Assembly: GCA_036429605.1 (NCBI GenBank)
Contig: CM071590.1
Span: 1,240,001-1,304,000, forward strand
Direction: 5' to 3'
Source of the DNA: Cladobotryum mycophilum
Lineage: Eukaryota > Ascomycota > Sordariomycetes > Hypocreales > Hypocreaceae
Length of the DNA stretch: 64,000 nucleotides
Below the pieces are notes generated by a model. That model was not told where the DNA came from and did not search any database. It saw only the letters and a program-made list of their open reading frames with translations. Of the stretch, positions 24,446 to 38,090 are shown piece after piece. A program made the position numbers and the translations under genes. Each line of letters begins with the position of its first letter. Position 1 is the first letter of the stretch.

Positions 24446-25880
24446 CTGGGAATGAATACCCAAACAGTCCTGGTAACCAGCGAAGGTTGTATATAAAGAG
24501 ACCTAAAGGCCGTGTAAAATCGGTGGAGAAAAGGGAAGATGAGCGTGTTGCACTCTCCCTATTAATTCCAGGCTTTTCAAGTGGACTCAAAAGCTGTTTG
24601 CTTTACAATTGGATGGTTCCAATAGGGACCCGAGACTGCAATAACAAAGCCAGGGGTCTGTATGGTTGAGGTAATGCCAATCGGCTTGGGCGACTAACCG
24701 CGAACCACCCAAAGTCGACACACCGATTTGCCACAGCGGGAATTAGTCGCGAAGTCGATATCAGACCCGGCGTGTGCTAATCACTCTTCACCAGGTTGTC
24801 AAGACGATTAAGTAGTCACTGGAGAAAGGACCCTTTTGATGGGGAAATAGTCGACGTGGTGAGGCGAGCTGAAACTGCAACAGGATCATCCAATGATGCA
24901 ATCGAAAGGACGGCTCAGCCAGTCAATGGCTTACAGACGTGGAGCACTGGATAAGAAAGTGTACTATCCAATAGCTCGTTGACTTCGAGGTTTGCGACCA
25001 GGAAGATGTAAGAAAGAAGCGTCTCTTGGCCGTAGTCTGTCGTAGACGGTGCTCGAGGCGTTGTATGGACCACAGCGGATGTAGATCGAGTACGGGTGGC
25101 GATTCAAGATGAATATCTTGAAAAAAGGGAACCGGATTGATTGGGAGACTGTTGAATCCGATTGTCTTTTGAATCTATGGTTAGGAGCGCCCAAACATAA
25201 TGAAGACGGTTGGAGAAGATGTGCGGAGAAGATATGAGAGGAGTGGAGGAGGAGTGCAGGTCGCGAGGCGGTAATGAAAATAGGAACAAGGAATAATCAA
25301 GATGGAGAAACAGAGGTTGAGATGATGCCGGGGAGGGATCTTTGCTTACCTTACCTACCGACCGTCGATAAAGGCAGGGCAAGGTACCAAGGCAGGGAGT
25401 TGACAACCGAGCCAGATCTGAATGGCAAGGTACTTGAAGGGCACTTGTGAGCTACTTAACCCAGGTTCGTTGCCTCTCAGAGGTCGGAGGGTGGCGGGTA
25501 AGTACAAGTATGTTCAGGTCAATGCCTTGAAGCTGACAGTCACGCGCGGTATCGGCGTGTAAGGAAAGATCGGAGTCTGTGTGACGAGAGGTGATGGAGG
25601 AGGTCTTCATCTCAAAGCTCCCGACGATGGAGAACCAAGCCACACAGAGGTGAGCTTTGACTCGTACCTCGTTGCCCACAGCTGTTCCCAATTCTGCCAC
25701 GCCAACAGTCCCTGTCGATGAATGGACATGCCTTTGCGGTTACGACAGCCTAATGAATGTCTCACACAACCAAAGTTTGTGAGCTACCATGACCATGGGG
25801 GGTGGAGATGCGCCATGCCATTTTCTTGAAGGGGGAGGACAAGGAAAAGAGAATGGAGCTAGGGCTACTAGAAGAGAGAC

Positions 25881-25911
25881 GTCAGTCAGTCAGTCAGTCA
25901 GTCAGTCAGTC
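25881..25911. repeat. (GTCA)n tetranucleotide microsatellite
   Basis: About seven to eight uninterrupted GTCA units, in non-coding DNA upstream of the bZIP gene. Confidence 0.9.
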
Positions 25912-26437
25912 CAGAAAAACCACTTGTGCGTACCAGGTATCAGAAACGCACACTGCCGCAGGAAAGACCCCCATCGATGTTGGGACCCTGGTCAGTTTCC
26001 AACGAGAGAAGAACCCACACCACAGCCCTGGCTCCACGATGTGGGAGGGGGCGTGTTTTTAGCAGGGGGTCAGGGGTACCAGTTTAGTAAGTAGTACGGT
26101 GTGTACGTGCGTGTGCGTGTGCGTGCGTGTCTGCGTGTGAAAGCGAACCCCCTCCCTCCCCCTGGCCAGGTTCAAGACGCTCCAGAGGGATGGTTAGGCT
26201 AGCTAGGGCGTTTGTCTCTCTCTCACCGTGACCGAGAGATGATTACCAGGGGTTTGCTTGTGTCAGTGTTGTCTGTGATGAAAGCACAAGCACACAGGAA
26301 GCGCTTTTCCGAATTGCGTTGCTGGCTGGCATTTTCATTTTTCATTTTTTTCGACATGGTGTTGTTGGAGAGGAAACAATTTTCTTGCAGGCATTCATGC
26401 GATGGCAGTTGCAAAACGGCAGGATACCTACTGGCAA

Positions 26438-26533
26438 GTACATTCTACACAGGTACCTTCTCCGTTGAGTGTCTCATCCAGTACCCCATACCTACAAGGT
26501 ACAGAGTACTTGTACATACAAGTGCCTTAGTAC
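26438..26533. repeat. Second GTAC cluster
   Basis: GTAC starts at 26438, 26453, 26481, 26499, 26506, 26512 and 26530, seven copies in 96 bp. The palindromic stretch GAGTACTTGTACATACAAG lies inside it. It resembles the cluster at 2187-2320 but is less regular. It sits between two divergently transcribed genes, and any regulatory function is inference. Confidence 0.5.
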
Positions 26534-27948
26534 ATACTAAACACCAGGGAGGGCTACTAACGTCTACCGAATTGGCGGGTGATATTGAAATTGGAAGAGG
26601 CTACTACACTTCTTTAGTGGCATGGAAACGGGAAAAGATGGCGCGCGCTACAGTTCATGTGTAAAATCACCCAACTTCTCATAGGCCACAAGGATCCATT
26701 TCAGCCTTGAAAAGCAAGCCATACCTCCTCATTCATAAGTGTACCATCCGTCAGTGGCATTCATACCACAAGTCCGTTTTGCCTACAAGTACATACTTGT
26801 GCAAAACAAAACAAAAAAAGCCCAGAACAAGGACTAGCAGTCATCACCACCACCCGGGTAACTCTTCCGGTGCGCTGACTGACCGTTAGCTTCATTCGTT
26901 AATACCTAGATACCTGTAGGTGATGTGTGGACAGAAGTACAGCAGCATACAAGTATTACAGTAGTTGCCAACTAAGGGTAGCTGATGAACGATAGGATCC
27001 ATCACTAGGTACTATACTCCCACTCCCACCCTATCTATCCACCCATCCATCCATCTGTACAATTTCTGCCTCGGTGCTTGTCCATCTGCATCACATACAT
27101 ATATACGCATGCAGCGGAGAGAAGTATGTGATGTTGGATATATAGCCGCCTAATGTAATGTATTGCTCCGTAAATGGAACGCCACCGCCAGCACACACAA
27201 CGTGTGTCATGGCATGGCATGTCATATCCTTCTATTCTCGTTCGTCTCTGTGGTGATGGCCATGGGTGGTCTAAAAGTGTGGCCAATTCTTTCGTATCAT
27301 ACATCACATGAACACGCATACGGTCAGCTATCATTGGCCTTGATAGCTCCGGAGTTGCCCTTACATACTGACAATGACCCCATATCAAGCAGTGATACGG
27401 CCCAAGTTGGCAAAACCTACAGTAAGTCCTTGGCTGGCATGGCATGGCGAAGCGTCATGAGCACCTACATGCCTAGATGCCTACTACATACGTCTAGACG
27501 CGTCCGCCGCCCATTGTTTCGAGTCCCGAAATAGTAGTAGAATGATGCCCTTCCGGCCTACTCCTAGCCTTCAGGCCATGACGCGCTGGCATATGACGTC
27601 TGGTCTCCCACCTTGAAAGAGGTGTCCAACGCAACGGGCACTGTACATCCGGCCAAGTACATATACACCCACTTACATCAGGCTGAGGTACTGACAAGGG
27701 GCACCAGGTGGCCTGTACTCGGAGATACGTGTGCCTAGGTCTGCCAACGGAAACGACCCGAGGCGACCAAGTAACGCCATATGGGCCTGTAGCTGGATCC
27801 AGTTTGACCCTGTTTGGCATGGCATGGCAAAAACTGTGAGGTGGCGTTACTTCTGATGCTTTGAAGGGCGGTCAGCATCTAACCAGCTGGCTGCCAGACT
27901 CTACAACGACCTGGGTACCTGTACTTTGCCCGGAAGTGATTTGTGTAC

Positions 27949-27953
27949 GTGTA

Positions 27954-27984
<31 letters not shown>

Positions 27985-27996
27985 GTGTGTGTGTGT
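27949..27996. repeat. (GTGTAT)n-(GT)n microsatellite
   Basis: About six GTGTAT hexamers grade into a GT repeat. It is simple sequence in non-coding DNA. Confidence 0.9.
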
Positions 27997-29372
27997 GCTT
28001 GTTTGGTGTGCGTGCTGTGCTGGTGAGGTGATTTAGAGCGCTCGCGTGTCCAGGCCTGCAGCCAATTCATCACATCCATCCCACCAACAGCCACACTAAG
28101 TCATCCCATTCATTCCAGGAAGGATTATCATTAAAGAAAAATAAAAAATTGGACAAAAATTATTGGCGAAACTACGAGTTAACCTGCTGGTCCAGTCATA
28201 GCCAAGTTTCATGCCCGGACCTTGCACGTATGTAGGTACCTGGACACACAAGAATCCACAGACACGTCGTACATACATGCAAAGTTGCATCAAACAACTC
28301 ACTAGCACAGGCGGCAAAGAGGGTTCCAATTGAGCGGTCACCAGCATTCATTGCCCTTAAAAGACGAGACTATTCCAGCATGGCGCGTTACATGCACGTC
28401 TACCGTAGTCCATCTCCGAAAGCACTTTGTAGCTGCCTGAGTGGATCGTGGTCTACTCTACACTCTACTTAGTGAGGGTGGTGGTTGTAAGTTGAAGAGG
28501 CCTAAAATTCACCACATGTTCGGGAAGAAAACCCTCAGGGGGGAAAACTCCCTAGCTAGTGAAGGTGCTAGCATCAAGTCCAAGACAACCCCCCGAGAGC
28601 TTTCGACCTTGCTAAGAGAAACTAATCGACCTTACCCTTCCAGCTGGGAGCACTAGCAGTCCCGACGACGGGAATAGAAACCGAGTGTTTCCCGTGCCAA
28701 AGGATGATACGACGGGCTCGTAAAAGGTCTGGATAATGCGTGTAGCCCTGTGTAATCGTTGCTTCTCACGGCCATTTGATGCTTGGAGCTTCTATTTGCC
28801 ACTTGCCACGTTTGAGGAGTTGTCTGCTTATATGCCTAGGGTACGCCAATGCTCGCTCGCCTCGAGAAGCGACAGGCCGTCAGGGCAACGGGGGCAACGG
28901 GGAATAGAAGGGTGAAACCAAGAATACAGTATGCACCAAGTTCGATAATTTGGGGGGTTACGTGTGCTTATGGCAGCTACTTTTCAGCCGATTTCACTAT
29001 GTGATATAAGTTCTCAGCGACTTGCTGCCCAACGAGTATCTGTAACACAATGTCATTTCCTTCATTCCTTTTCCGATAGAGCCTCAGCCTCGTTGGGTAC
29101 AAGCGTCCTCACTGTTGCACACGAAATATGATCCTGGAATTGCTTGTATAACCACACAGTCAACTAAACACTCCCCCTTCTCTCAGGTTGTTTGTCTCGG
29201 GCGCGAGCTGAATGTGACTGTTAGTTAATCCGATCCTTCCATCCCTTGTAGGATGTCAGCGGTCACCAAAGCAGCCAAAGAAGACCAATGCCGCGGGCGA
29301 TCAAGAAAAGTGAAACGAAAATGAACCGATGGCACTCTGTAATCACTTTTTATTTGCAGCACAATTCATGCC

Positions 29373-29404
29373 CTGACCTCTCTGACCTCTCTGACCTCTC
29401 TGAC
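29373..29404. repeat. 9-bp tandem repeat CTGACCTCT
   Basis: Three exact copies of CTGACCTCT and a partial fourth (CTGAC) lie end to end. No function is evident. Confidence 0.9.
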
Positions 29405-32400
29405 ATACCAATGATACTACCAAGTAGATAATTGTGTCGTCACTTAGCACGTACCTAAGACTGTATGTTACTAGGAGGGAAGGAGGCAACAGGTACCTCC
29501 TGACTTGAATTCCGTGGCAACTTCGTCATGCAGGTACTACCCCGGAAGTACAATTGAAGTTCCATCTCCCTCTCTATTTTTTCCCTCTCTCTCCCTCCCT
29601 CGAAGCGAACTTAGAATCAACAACTCTCCAAGACAAAAGGTTCCTGACTTAAACTCATACCTACCTAGTATGTTCAAGTAAGAGGTCGCATGCTCTAACC
29701 CGCAGCATGTTTTTCTCTTTTGGATCGACAGTGGCTGACTCTAAATCCCTAGCTGTGTCTCGACGGGCAATCCCACACCGGGCATAGCCACCCATCGTCA
29801 TCAAGCCATTCGGTCTGACAAGTGGTTGCATTGGGCCTGCCCCCAAGCCTTTGGAGCAACTTTGCACCTTTGCTCGCACGTCTCTGCGCCAGGACTGGCC
29901 CACACAAAACTCGCTCTTTGGCCCTGACCTCTCTACTACAAACCAGAGCTTGGTACGATACGCGCCGTGGGGCTTGGACCCCTCATGTCTCGCGCCGGTT
30001 GGGATGATGAGCTATTACCCTTGAACGTTCAAAGACCTTTGCGCGTTATGACCAAGTCTCTAGTACGCTCCATTTGATCTAGCAGGGAAAATAGTAGGAT
30101 GCGCGAAAATCATATTCGATCGGGAGAGAAAAGAAAATCCAGCATACAGCAGCAAGGTTAACAGTATCATGCGGCTCAACATTTCACTGTCATCCCGCAG
30201 GCAATAGTCTATACCCCGATCGTGGCACATTGTACCATCTCGCAGATACGCACCTGCAGGACGGACTCTCAGCCAACACATCTCGCTGTGCATTTGCAGA
30301 CCCGGAAATGTCCTTTGTACATCAGACCCTGCACGTACAAGAGCCCTCACACCAATGAGCGGTCATACCCTTGAGCTCCGCCTGATGCGTCAATGCGCTT
30401 GGCGGTATCACACATGGATGCATGCCGGGTGTCCACTGCAGTAGTCCCTGGCTCCCGGGCCTGCTAGAACTGCAAGGCAGGACCCAAGATGCCCAAGACT
30501 CCGTACCGAAACATGCTTCCCTCGAGGCCCATTATGCGACCTCCCTTCATCGCACAGGATACAGAAGCCAATCGTTAGCTTCGGCTCCACGGCTGCTTGA
30601 TCTTTGGAGATGGCCAAGCTAATCTCCCACTTCTTCTATTACAAAACTAGAAGAACAAGCTTACAAGATTGCTTGCAACAAACATACTACGGTTCCGATG
30701 ATGGAGAATTTTTTTCCTTCTTTCCCGACATGCACCCTAGCATGTCAGCAGACAAGTACCGAGGCAGAAAAAGAAAGAACAAGAAGAAAAAGAGACAAAT
30801 TCTTCGCCACGACAGGGTAAAGCTGCAATGCAAAGACAGGTGGCGGAAAAACACACACCACGCCGCCATCGCAAACGCCATCCATGTTCTAGTTTTCTCC
30901 CCCTATTCGCTCTTACGGTGGAACGTCATTTTCGCATGGCTTCATATTTTCCCCCAGTCAATACTCTGCCTCGGTAATTGACAGCAACTCATGGCCTATC
31001 GGGGAACGAACAGTTCAGAATTTTATTTCGCCTTGTTTATTACCAATAGCATATCATACTCCCTCTGGCAAGGCACTACTCGTTCGGAGTACAAACTTCT
31101 TCATTTGATTTGATTACCGTCTTCTACCCATGCACACCCTGAAAGGCCCCTGTCATTGGAGTAACGTGGTCAGGAAGTAAAATGAAATGGCGAAATGAAA
31201 TTTCAGGTTATCCGGATTGCAGGGGAAGCTGCGCCTCTGCCACGGTTCTTTGTGAAGATGGCTTGCATCATCACCCGCCAGGGAAGGCCACTCTCATGAC
31301 TTAGCACTGAAGATCGAATGCTTCTGGACCCGCTTTATGTTCAGGGTCGTCGCATGAAACCCATGATCTACTCTCCCTGGACAAGAGGTCATGTCGGCTA
31401 ATACCCTGGCTTCTCCGTTGTCCCGAGATGAGAAGAGTTTTTTCTTTCCTTCCTTTTCTCCCCCTCTTCTATTATTCCCAGGAACCTGGATCGGGTGGTG
31501 ATTGCGCTATCACCTTGTCTTGCTCAATTCGCTTACCATCTGTTGTAATGGCAACTCGGCTACAGATATGAGAGACCAGTACTCCGTATGTAGGCCAAAG
31601 TCCTCTTGCCAGCCTCTCATCACGCAGGTTGACGTATGCGTATTTAAGTGGGCTGTATAAGTGGCCGTGCTTCTTATCAAGTTGGATCTCTAAAATGCAA
31701 GCAGCATGTTTGCGGGGGAAAGAGATTTCATCTAAGATCAAGCACGACATGCGGCTCATCCATTACTTGTTCATCCGTGCTGTCCCGTTGGTAGTATATC
31801 CCCTCGGAAATCATTTCCCATGCATGGATCAAGGAAGACCGCCACTTTCTGCATACATATACAAGAAGGGGCATATCTACCTGTGCGAAGACTGCGGTTT
31901 TGCAAAGAGAACTGAAAGCAATTGGCCACCAACAGACCACGCCAGCACAGTCTTTAAAATTGCACTCGGCCCGTCCCTAGCTTTAGTAAAGCACAACGCT
32001 GGCCTCACCAGCATCATCATTGCACAAATTACAGCTTAGGGGTGCTGAGAATGACGTGTTGATAAACTTTGTGGTCTTTGATAGACCGATTCTTTACAAT
32101 TTCCATCATGGCCTGTCGGCAAGGCGTTGACGGGCTAGTGGAATGTTGTGACAGCATATCATTACCACGCAAATCTCGTTTCTGATGCGCCATTCTGCGG
32201 GCTGTTATTTGCGCCTGGAAACCCGGGTTGGGTGGAGAGATTACAAGTACGGAGTACCACTACTCCTATCACTTGCAAATGGGACGGCAGCGGCTCACAT
32301 CACGCGGAGAAAAGATGTTTTCTCAGTCTTGCTTTGCCTGCCAAGTATAATCGAGCCACGCAGACGGGCGGTAAATGGACATGGGGAGGGGAGGGTGGCT

Positions 32401-34313
32401 CTAGGCCAGAGACAAGGGGCGCGCTGAGACCATGGAATGACGCGCGATGTTCTCCGTACCGTATGTACCTATGGCTTGCATTCGCATGCTGCGACTAGTG
32501 CTCTCTGTCCCTGCAAGTTACCATGGACATGGCCCATCCACTGGCCCGGTTCATGCAGGCAACCTTGATGGTCAGCGCGTTATTCTTCGGATTGTGGGCC
32601 CCATGAGATCCTACCCGCTTCTCAAGGAACAATGCAATTCATATTATCGGTCTGCTTAGCCTACGACTAGACGCTCGGTCGTGGACGTGGTTTGGGCAAT
32701 TGGGGCCACGGCACGTTGGAGGTATATTACCATGGCTAGTCTTTGCAACGCTGCAGGCAAAAACATGAGGAACGGCATCCAATTTGGAACGGTGAGATCA
32801 TGGCACCCGCTCAACACGTTTACCCCTGCTGGATGCGTCTGCAGAGAGACACATGGTGCATCAGCAGCTCTCCAACGTGGCGGTCACGCAACGGTTTACT
32901 TTTTCTCGGTTCCGTTTGCTCTAGAATATGTGCCTCGTTGGTGCCCGACGTTGCTGGAATGCTTCCCCTGTCCCGCCTAGCGGTTCTTGACGTGCTTGTC
33001 GGAGAAACTCAGACGATGAAGGAGGTGACAACAAGTACCTTGACCCTGTTTAACTCAATGACGGCAATGGGCTCTTCTAGGCTAAGATTGACGGGGTTAG
33101 TGAGGTCAACGAGGCGACATTGCCGGTCCCCGACCGACTACGGTTTTTCTCGGCTGCGAAAACCAACCACCGGCGAAAGCTAAAGCTTGATGTGACCAAC
33201 GCCATCACTCACATTAGATCACTTTTACAAGGGATATATGTACTGTACCAAGGAGGTACAGGGCCCATCATTGGGTTGAGAATAATGCATTTGATGCTAG
33301 CTAGCCAGGGATTGCCAACGCTTGTCCGCATCAGCAACCAGCCACGTGAAGAGGACCACCGACATCCCATCTTAATCCGAGTTAAGTCGGTATTGCCCTG
33401 TCGCGTCGTGTCAGACAAAATTTCCGTCGCGCCACGGTAATACTAATATCGCAACAATAGAATAGTCATACGTCGTGAAACTCAATGAACAATGACGATC
33501 GTCGTACGCACGTCCAATTTATCTGGTCAGACATCAGCCGCAACCTCCACTGGAATCCCGAGCTTTAGGGACGGGAAATGCATGAGTACAAAGTACGGAG
33601 TACGGAAGCAGTATTTGGCTGCGCTCATGCAGACTACGGGAGATTGACGTACTGCACGTAACCTTCTATTTCTCCATTCTCACAAGTATTGTCTCGGTCA
33701 CCAGGGCGCCGCTTCGGTGCCTTGTCTCACCCAAAGGTGCCGTGTCTAAACACGAAACCACTCCCTAGGAACGGTAATGCGAAGTACTCGCAAGAAGAAG
33801 TGCGCGAAAGAAAAAGTAAGAAAAAAGCAAGTACATGGCGGTATCGCCGTCATGAGCTCGGTTCCGGGTTGCCCTGTTGGTGCCGCTTGGATTGATAAAC
33901 AGTGTCCGGGATAACGAAGCATCTTAGACATCAGGCAATACTCCCTTTTTCCTTACCAGACGCGCCAAGAATCCTAGGCATATTCATAAATTTCGATATC
34001 CCAAACCCATACCAAATGTCTTGGGGCAAGAAATCCCCAGTAGTTGGATTCGGACAGCACTCCTCCAAGCTATTTCCCGAACATGCATGAAACCCCACAT
34101 TAGACTCCATCGTTTTGCAACCAACCCCGCTGCTACCCCTCCACAAGAACCCCAAGATATGTTCAAACGGCATTTCGATTTGTAATTAGAGTGTTTTTCT
34201 GTTGAAATCAAACGAGGCGAAGGATATACGCATTCTCTATCTTTGCATGATAGAGTCCATTGGCCGATTCACACAGCTCAATCGCAACTGTCCATCAGCT
34301 CGCAGACAGGACT

Positions 34314-35294
34314 ATGTCAGCTTTAGGAATCCAAGAATGGACTGTGGACAAGCCCTGGCTCGACCTACACTGTGCACTCGGCGAAGGTCCGTTTTACGAA
34401 CAAGCTACCAACTCAATTCGCTTTGTGGATATCAAGAGGAAACAGTTGCATAGCGTCTCCGTTCATGATGGTGGCGATGGTGCATCATTGCAAACAATTC
34501 AACTTGATATCTGCCCAACAGTCACAGCCGATATCGCGGGGGTGGATCCACGCGATCGAATTTTACTCGGTGTCAAGTATGGCATTGCAGTGCTAGATCG
34601 TCGAACTGGAGCGTATGAGATGTTAGCCGAATTCGATGAGGAGCGCAATGAGCGTCTGCGTAGCAATGATGGTGCAGCAGACCCTCATGGGAGGTTCTGG
34701 CTAGGAAGCATGACCGACTTTGTCCACGGAGACGTCCAACCCGAAGGTAGAAGAACCTTTGTTTCTTTTGCACCATACATATCAAGTTAACGCATTCTTT
34801 TTTCTTTCTCAGGTTCTCTCTTTCGTTTCCAAGCTTCCAATACCAGGGACAAGATTATCGGTGAACTCAGCATCCCAAATTCAGTCGGCTGGTCGCCTGA
34901 CAGCAAGATAATGTACTTTACGCATTCCAGATCACGAGAAGTGTTTGCGCTTGATTATTCACCGGAAACTGGACATGTAACAAACAAGCGACTCTGGTAC
35001 CAGCATGATGGACCAGGCGAACCAGACGGATTTCGCGTTGATATAAATGGCAATATCTGGCACGCCGTCTATGGCGAGAGTCTGGTGCTTAAGATCAACC
35101 CTGGAGGCAAGGTGGTTGGCAAGATATACCTACCCACGCGCAACATCACATGCGTACAATTTGTGGGCACCGAATTGATCATCACATCAGCAGCAGACGG
35201 AGAGGGAGAAGAAACAAGCAAAAAATATGGTGGGGCGGTATTTAGAGTCGACGTCGGTACAACAGGGCTGGATTTGTTCAACTTTAAGATGTGA
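34314..35294 (+). CDS. SMP-30/gluconolactonase-like (senescence marker protein 30 family) hydrolase
   Basis: Members of this six-bladed beta-propeller family hydrolyse sugar lactones or related esters using a bound divalent metal. The ATG is at 34314. Exons 34314-34746 and 34813-35294 flank a 66-nt intron (GTAGAA...TTTCTCAG), giving 304 residues, a normal family length. The metal ligands of the family appear conserved: Glu24 in ALGEGPFY, Asn167 in IPNSVGWSPD and Asp216 in EPDGFRVD. The substrate-site motif RSNDGAADPHGRFWLGS is at 116-132. No signal peptide is visible, so it is probably cytosolic. The nearest neighbours are more than 7 kb away on both sides. The fold and metal site are well supported. 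The substrate (gluconolactone or another lactone) is not determined. Confidence 0.85.
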
Positions 35295-37562
35295 TAAATA
35301 TGGAATGCGACAATCAAGACCAGGATTGATACAGGGTAGATATTTTCTACTGCAAGCCGTGAAACTGCTGAGCGAGTGGCAAGTTGCACGCCTGGCGTGG
35401 AGTGAACAAGCAAGACACGTCGTATGAAATGATCTAGAATCTAACTAGGTTTCCATATGCATAATCACCTGCATGCGAGGCGTCGGTTGGGTCCAAAAGA
35501 GAGTCCCGAAACGAGACATAATCTGTAGGCCCATTGGACCTGAGACAATGCGCTTGGTCAAAATGCATGTTGCGCCTTGTGTGCCAACTAAGCAGTAGTA
35601 GAGAGATGGTACCGGCACTGATGCGAAATGTTTCCGTCGCAAGAAAAGAGGGACAAAATACGACGTGGCCTCGGGTTGGTACCTGAGGGATTCAAACAAG
35701 TATCCATTCTCTTGAAGTTAGGGGCTCGACCCGCCTCCGCTGCACCGGGTACGCATCCTCGCCTGAGACAGACCGCCGGGGCGGACACCAAAGCAAGAGG
35801 GAAGATTTGGAAAGAAAAAAAAGAGACAAAATAAAAAGCAAAAAAGAGCGACGAAGGCTTGCATGCTCATGGGGGCGTCGACGGTCGACAAGCCAAGATA
35901 GGGCAAAGGGCAAAGGCCCCTCCCCAAGAAAAAGCACAACTGAATATTTGAGCTGTAACAGGTGCAGAAGTTTCTCCTTACACCAGCAAATATTTTTTCT
36001 TCGAGCCGTCCCGCCACTTGGGATAAGCCCCAGTCATCAGCAACATAGACGGGTTGAAGACGAGTACATTTTGCTTTTTTAGACGCTACAATTGTTTCTG
36101 CTTTTCTTTTCCTAAACACTGGCCTGTTTTTCTTCTTCTTGTTATGAGCTGATTAGGTAAAGGCTGTGACCAAATGTGGAGGGGGTGCGAAACATATCGT
36201 CTCTTTTGAGGAAGAAGTGACAGCCCAGTGTGACGACAAGCAGCACCAGCTGGGACTCGGACTCTCAGAGCAAGAAGAAAACGGTTAGTAAAAGAGCTAT
36301 AAAGTCAGCCCTTGTCTGCTTTTTATCACTGCTGATGCCGGTCTCCGTTCAGACCAGACGACGGGTAAAACAAGACGGGCTCGTTTTACAAGCAGAGCAG
36401 ACTTGGAACAAAAACCACCACTAAAGCAGGACAGACGAGAAACAAGAGGAGATGGATCACACTCAGCCTCACTTGCCGTCACATCCCCTCCCTCCTTTTC
36501 GTTGGGTCACATTGCGTCGTGTTGAGTTATGCTGTGTCGTGTCCTGTTGTTCGGTTTTCTCTCTTTCTTGTTGGCACGCCCCCAGCCGTTCATGCGGATC
36601 GGATCTGGTGGCTTGAATTGTTGGCACGAATCGCGTCAGCCATCTCTGTTTCCTTTACTACTTTCTGCAACTTGCCTGCTTTTGTGATCGATGCTAGCTT
36701 GGTTACTTAGTTTGGATCAAAGGGGGGCCCCAGGTTGCCAGGCAAGGTATGTATGTTTTCTCAGATACGATGTGCCCTTTTCTGTTATTGATGCAGCACG
36801 CGTGATGATGAGGATTTGAGATACTTTCTGTCGCTCAGTCAACTCGGTTACTCACCGCCGATGCTGCAGCAGTAGCAGCAACTCTTCCCCTCCCCCAGCT
36901 CCTCCCCTCCCCCTCCAAACTCAGCCGCGCGCGACAACGATGCGGATGGCCATTTGAGTTTTGAACCTTTCTTGGACTTTGACTGAAAGGGTTACAACGG
37001 AGACAAGTACCGTTTTCTCTTGATTGCCACACACCCCCTAGTCGCCATCCCCCCATCCTATCGTATCCCATCTCTTGCCATGGCCATGCCATTTCTCACC
37101 GCCCTGATGCGCGGGTTGGGTGGTTTTTGTGTCCACGGCCCCGGTCTCCGGACTTCCGGCCCCACACCGTCGGTGATAGTTGAGTAAGCAGATTCGGTCA
37201 TGCCGCCCTCTGAGGCCTTTGGCGTCGCTCATTGAGGGATCGTGACAGCGACCAGTGAAGGTGGTTTTGATCCATCTTTGATTAATTGATCAATGCGAGG
37301 TCAGTGTTAAACCACGCAAAGATATGACATGCTATAATCAAATATTAAAAACCAATATCAGCAGTGTAACGAGCCCCATTTCAATATCGGGAAATACTAC
37401 AGCACTAATTCTCAATCATTAAAATTTTTCCTCCTCCCTTCTCAACAAGTTTCAATTGCAAAACCTTGATTCCTAGTTGACTTTTACAGGTTACCCGACC
37501 CGTTTGTCCCGTCTGAGTTGTTTGTTCAACCCCCTTCACAGAGCAACAGCTGGCACCCCACC

Positions 37563-37568
<6 letters not shown>

Positions 37569-37610
<42 letters not shown>
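37569..37610 (+). repeat. (CT)21 microsatellite
   Basis: Twenty-one uninterrupted CT dinucleotides form a polypyrimidine mirror tract that could adopt triplex structure. It lies in non-coding DNA. Confidence 0.95.
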
Positions 37611-37615
<5 letters not shown>

Positions 37616-38069
37616 TGCCTCCTCCCAAGGCGCGGATGAGCCTGCAGGAACCGCGGTATTAAGACAACCAACCAAAAAGAAAAGAGAGAAAAAGAAATAA
37701 ATGATGTGTGCGTTGTGCCGCATGAGAAACATACTGCATTAAGTGCAGTGCGGGTCAAGTCGATCCAGGGCCCCTAACAAAAAAACAAAAACTCACAAAA
37801 AAAAAAAGAAATAAAAAAAAAGACGTACATACGAGGGTCCCTTTTTGGGTCTGTTTGAATGGGGGGATGGATACCGACCTCCTGCTGTGACGCGGCGGGC
37901 CGGCGAAATACCTCTTTTGCATGTCATGGTGCAGGGAGGGAAGAGAGAAAAGCAGAATGAAGCATCCCGATAGAGAGACAGAGACAAGAGACGGAGAGTA
38001 GCATCACACATATCACATTACATTACTACATGGTAGTTGGCGGTCAGAGTCTCTAAAGAGAAACAAGTG

Positions 38070-38090
38070 TTTTTTTTTTTTTTTTTTTTT
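38070..38090 (+). repeat. T21 homopolymer
   Basis: A run of 21 thymines in non-coding DNA; its exact length is uncertain because such runs are hard to sequence. Confidence 0.9.

Larger units (their letters stand above)
24446..34313. other. 9.9-kb gene-free region between divergent bZIP and SMP-30 genes
   Basis: I find no supported gene apart from the possible bZIP first exon near 24792-24889. The bZIP leader and promoter should occupy roughly 24446-25450. The region holds (GTCA)n, (GTGTAT)n and 9-bp tandem repeats, and a GTAC cluster at 26438-26533. It also has three copies of GGCATGGCATG near 27.2-27.8 kb and three exact TACGGAGTA-type sites (31580, 32248, 33594). No tRNA, rRNA or transposon was seen. 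Confidence 0.6.

Noticed and set aside
27949..27996. Possible CRISPR-like or telomere-like array
   Set aside because: The repeats are contiguous microsatellites without spacers, and the unit is not a telomeric TTAGGG-type repeat.
34260..34313. More upstream start for the SMP-30 gene
   Set aside because: The frame is open from 34260 but begins at TTG. The first in-frame ATG is at 34314 and yields the normal family length.
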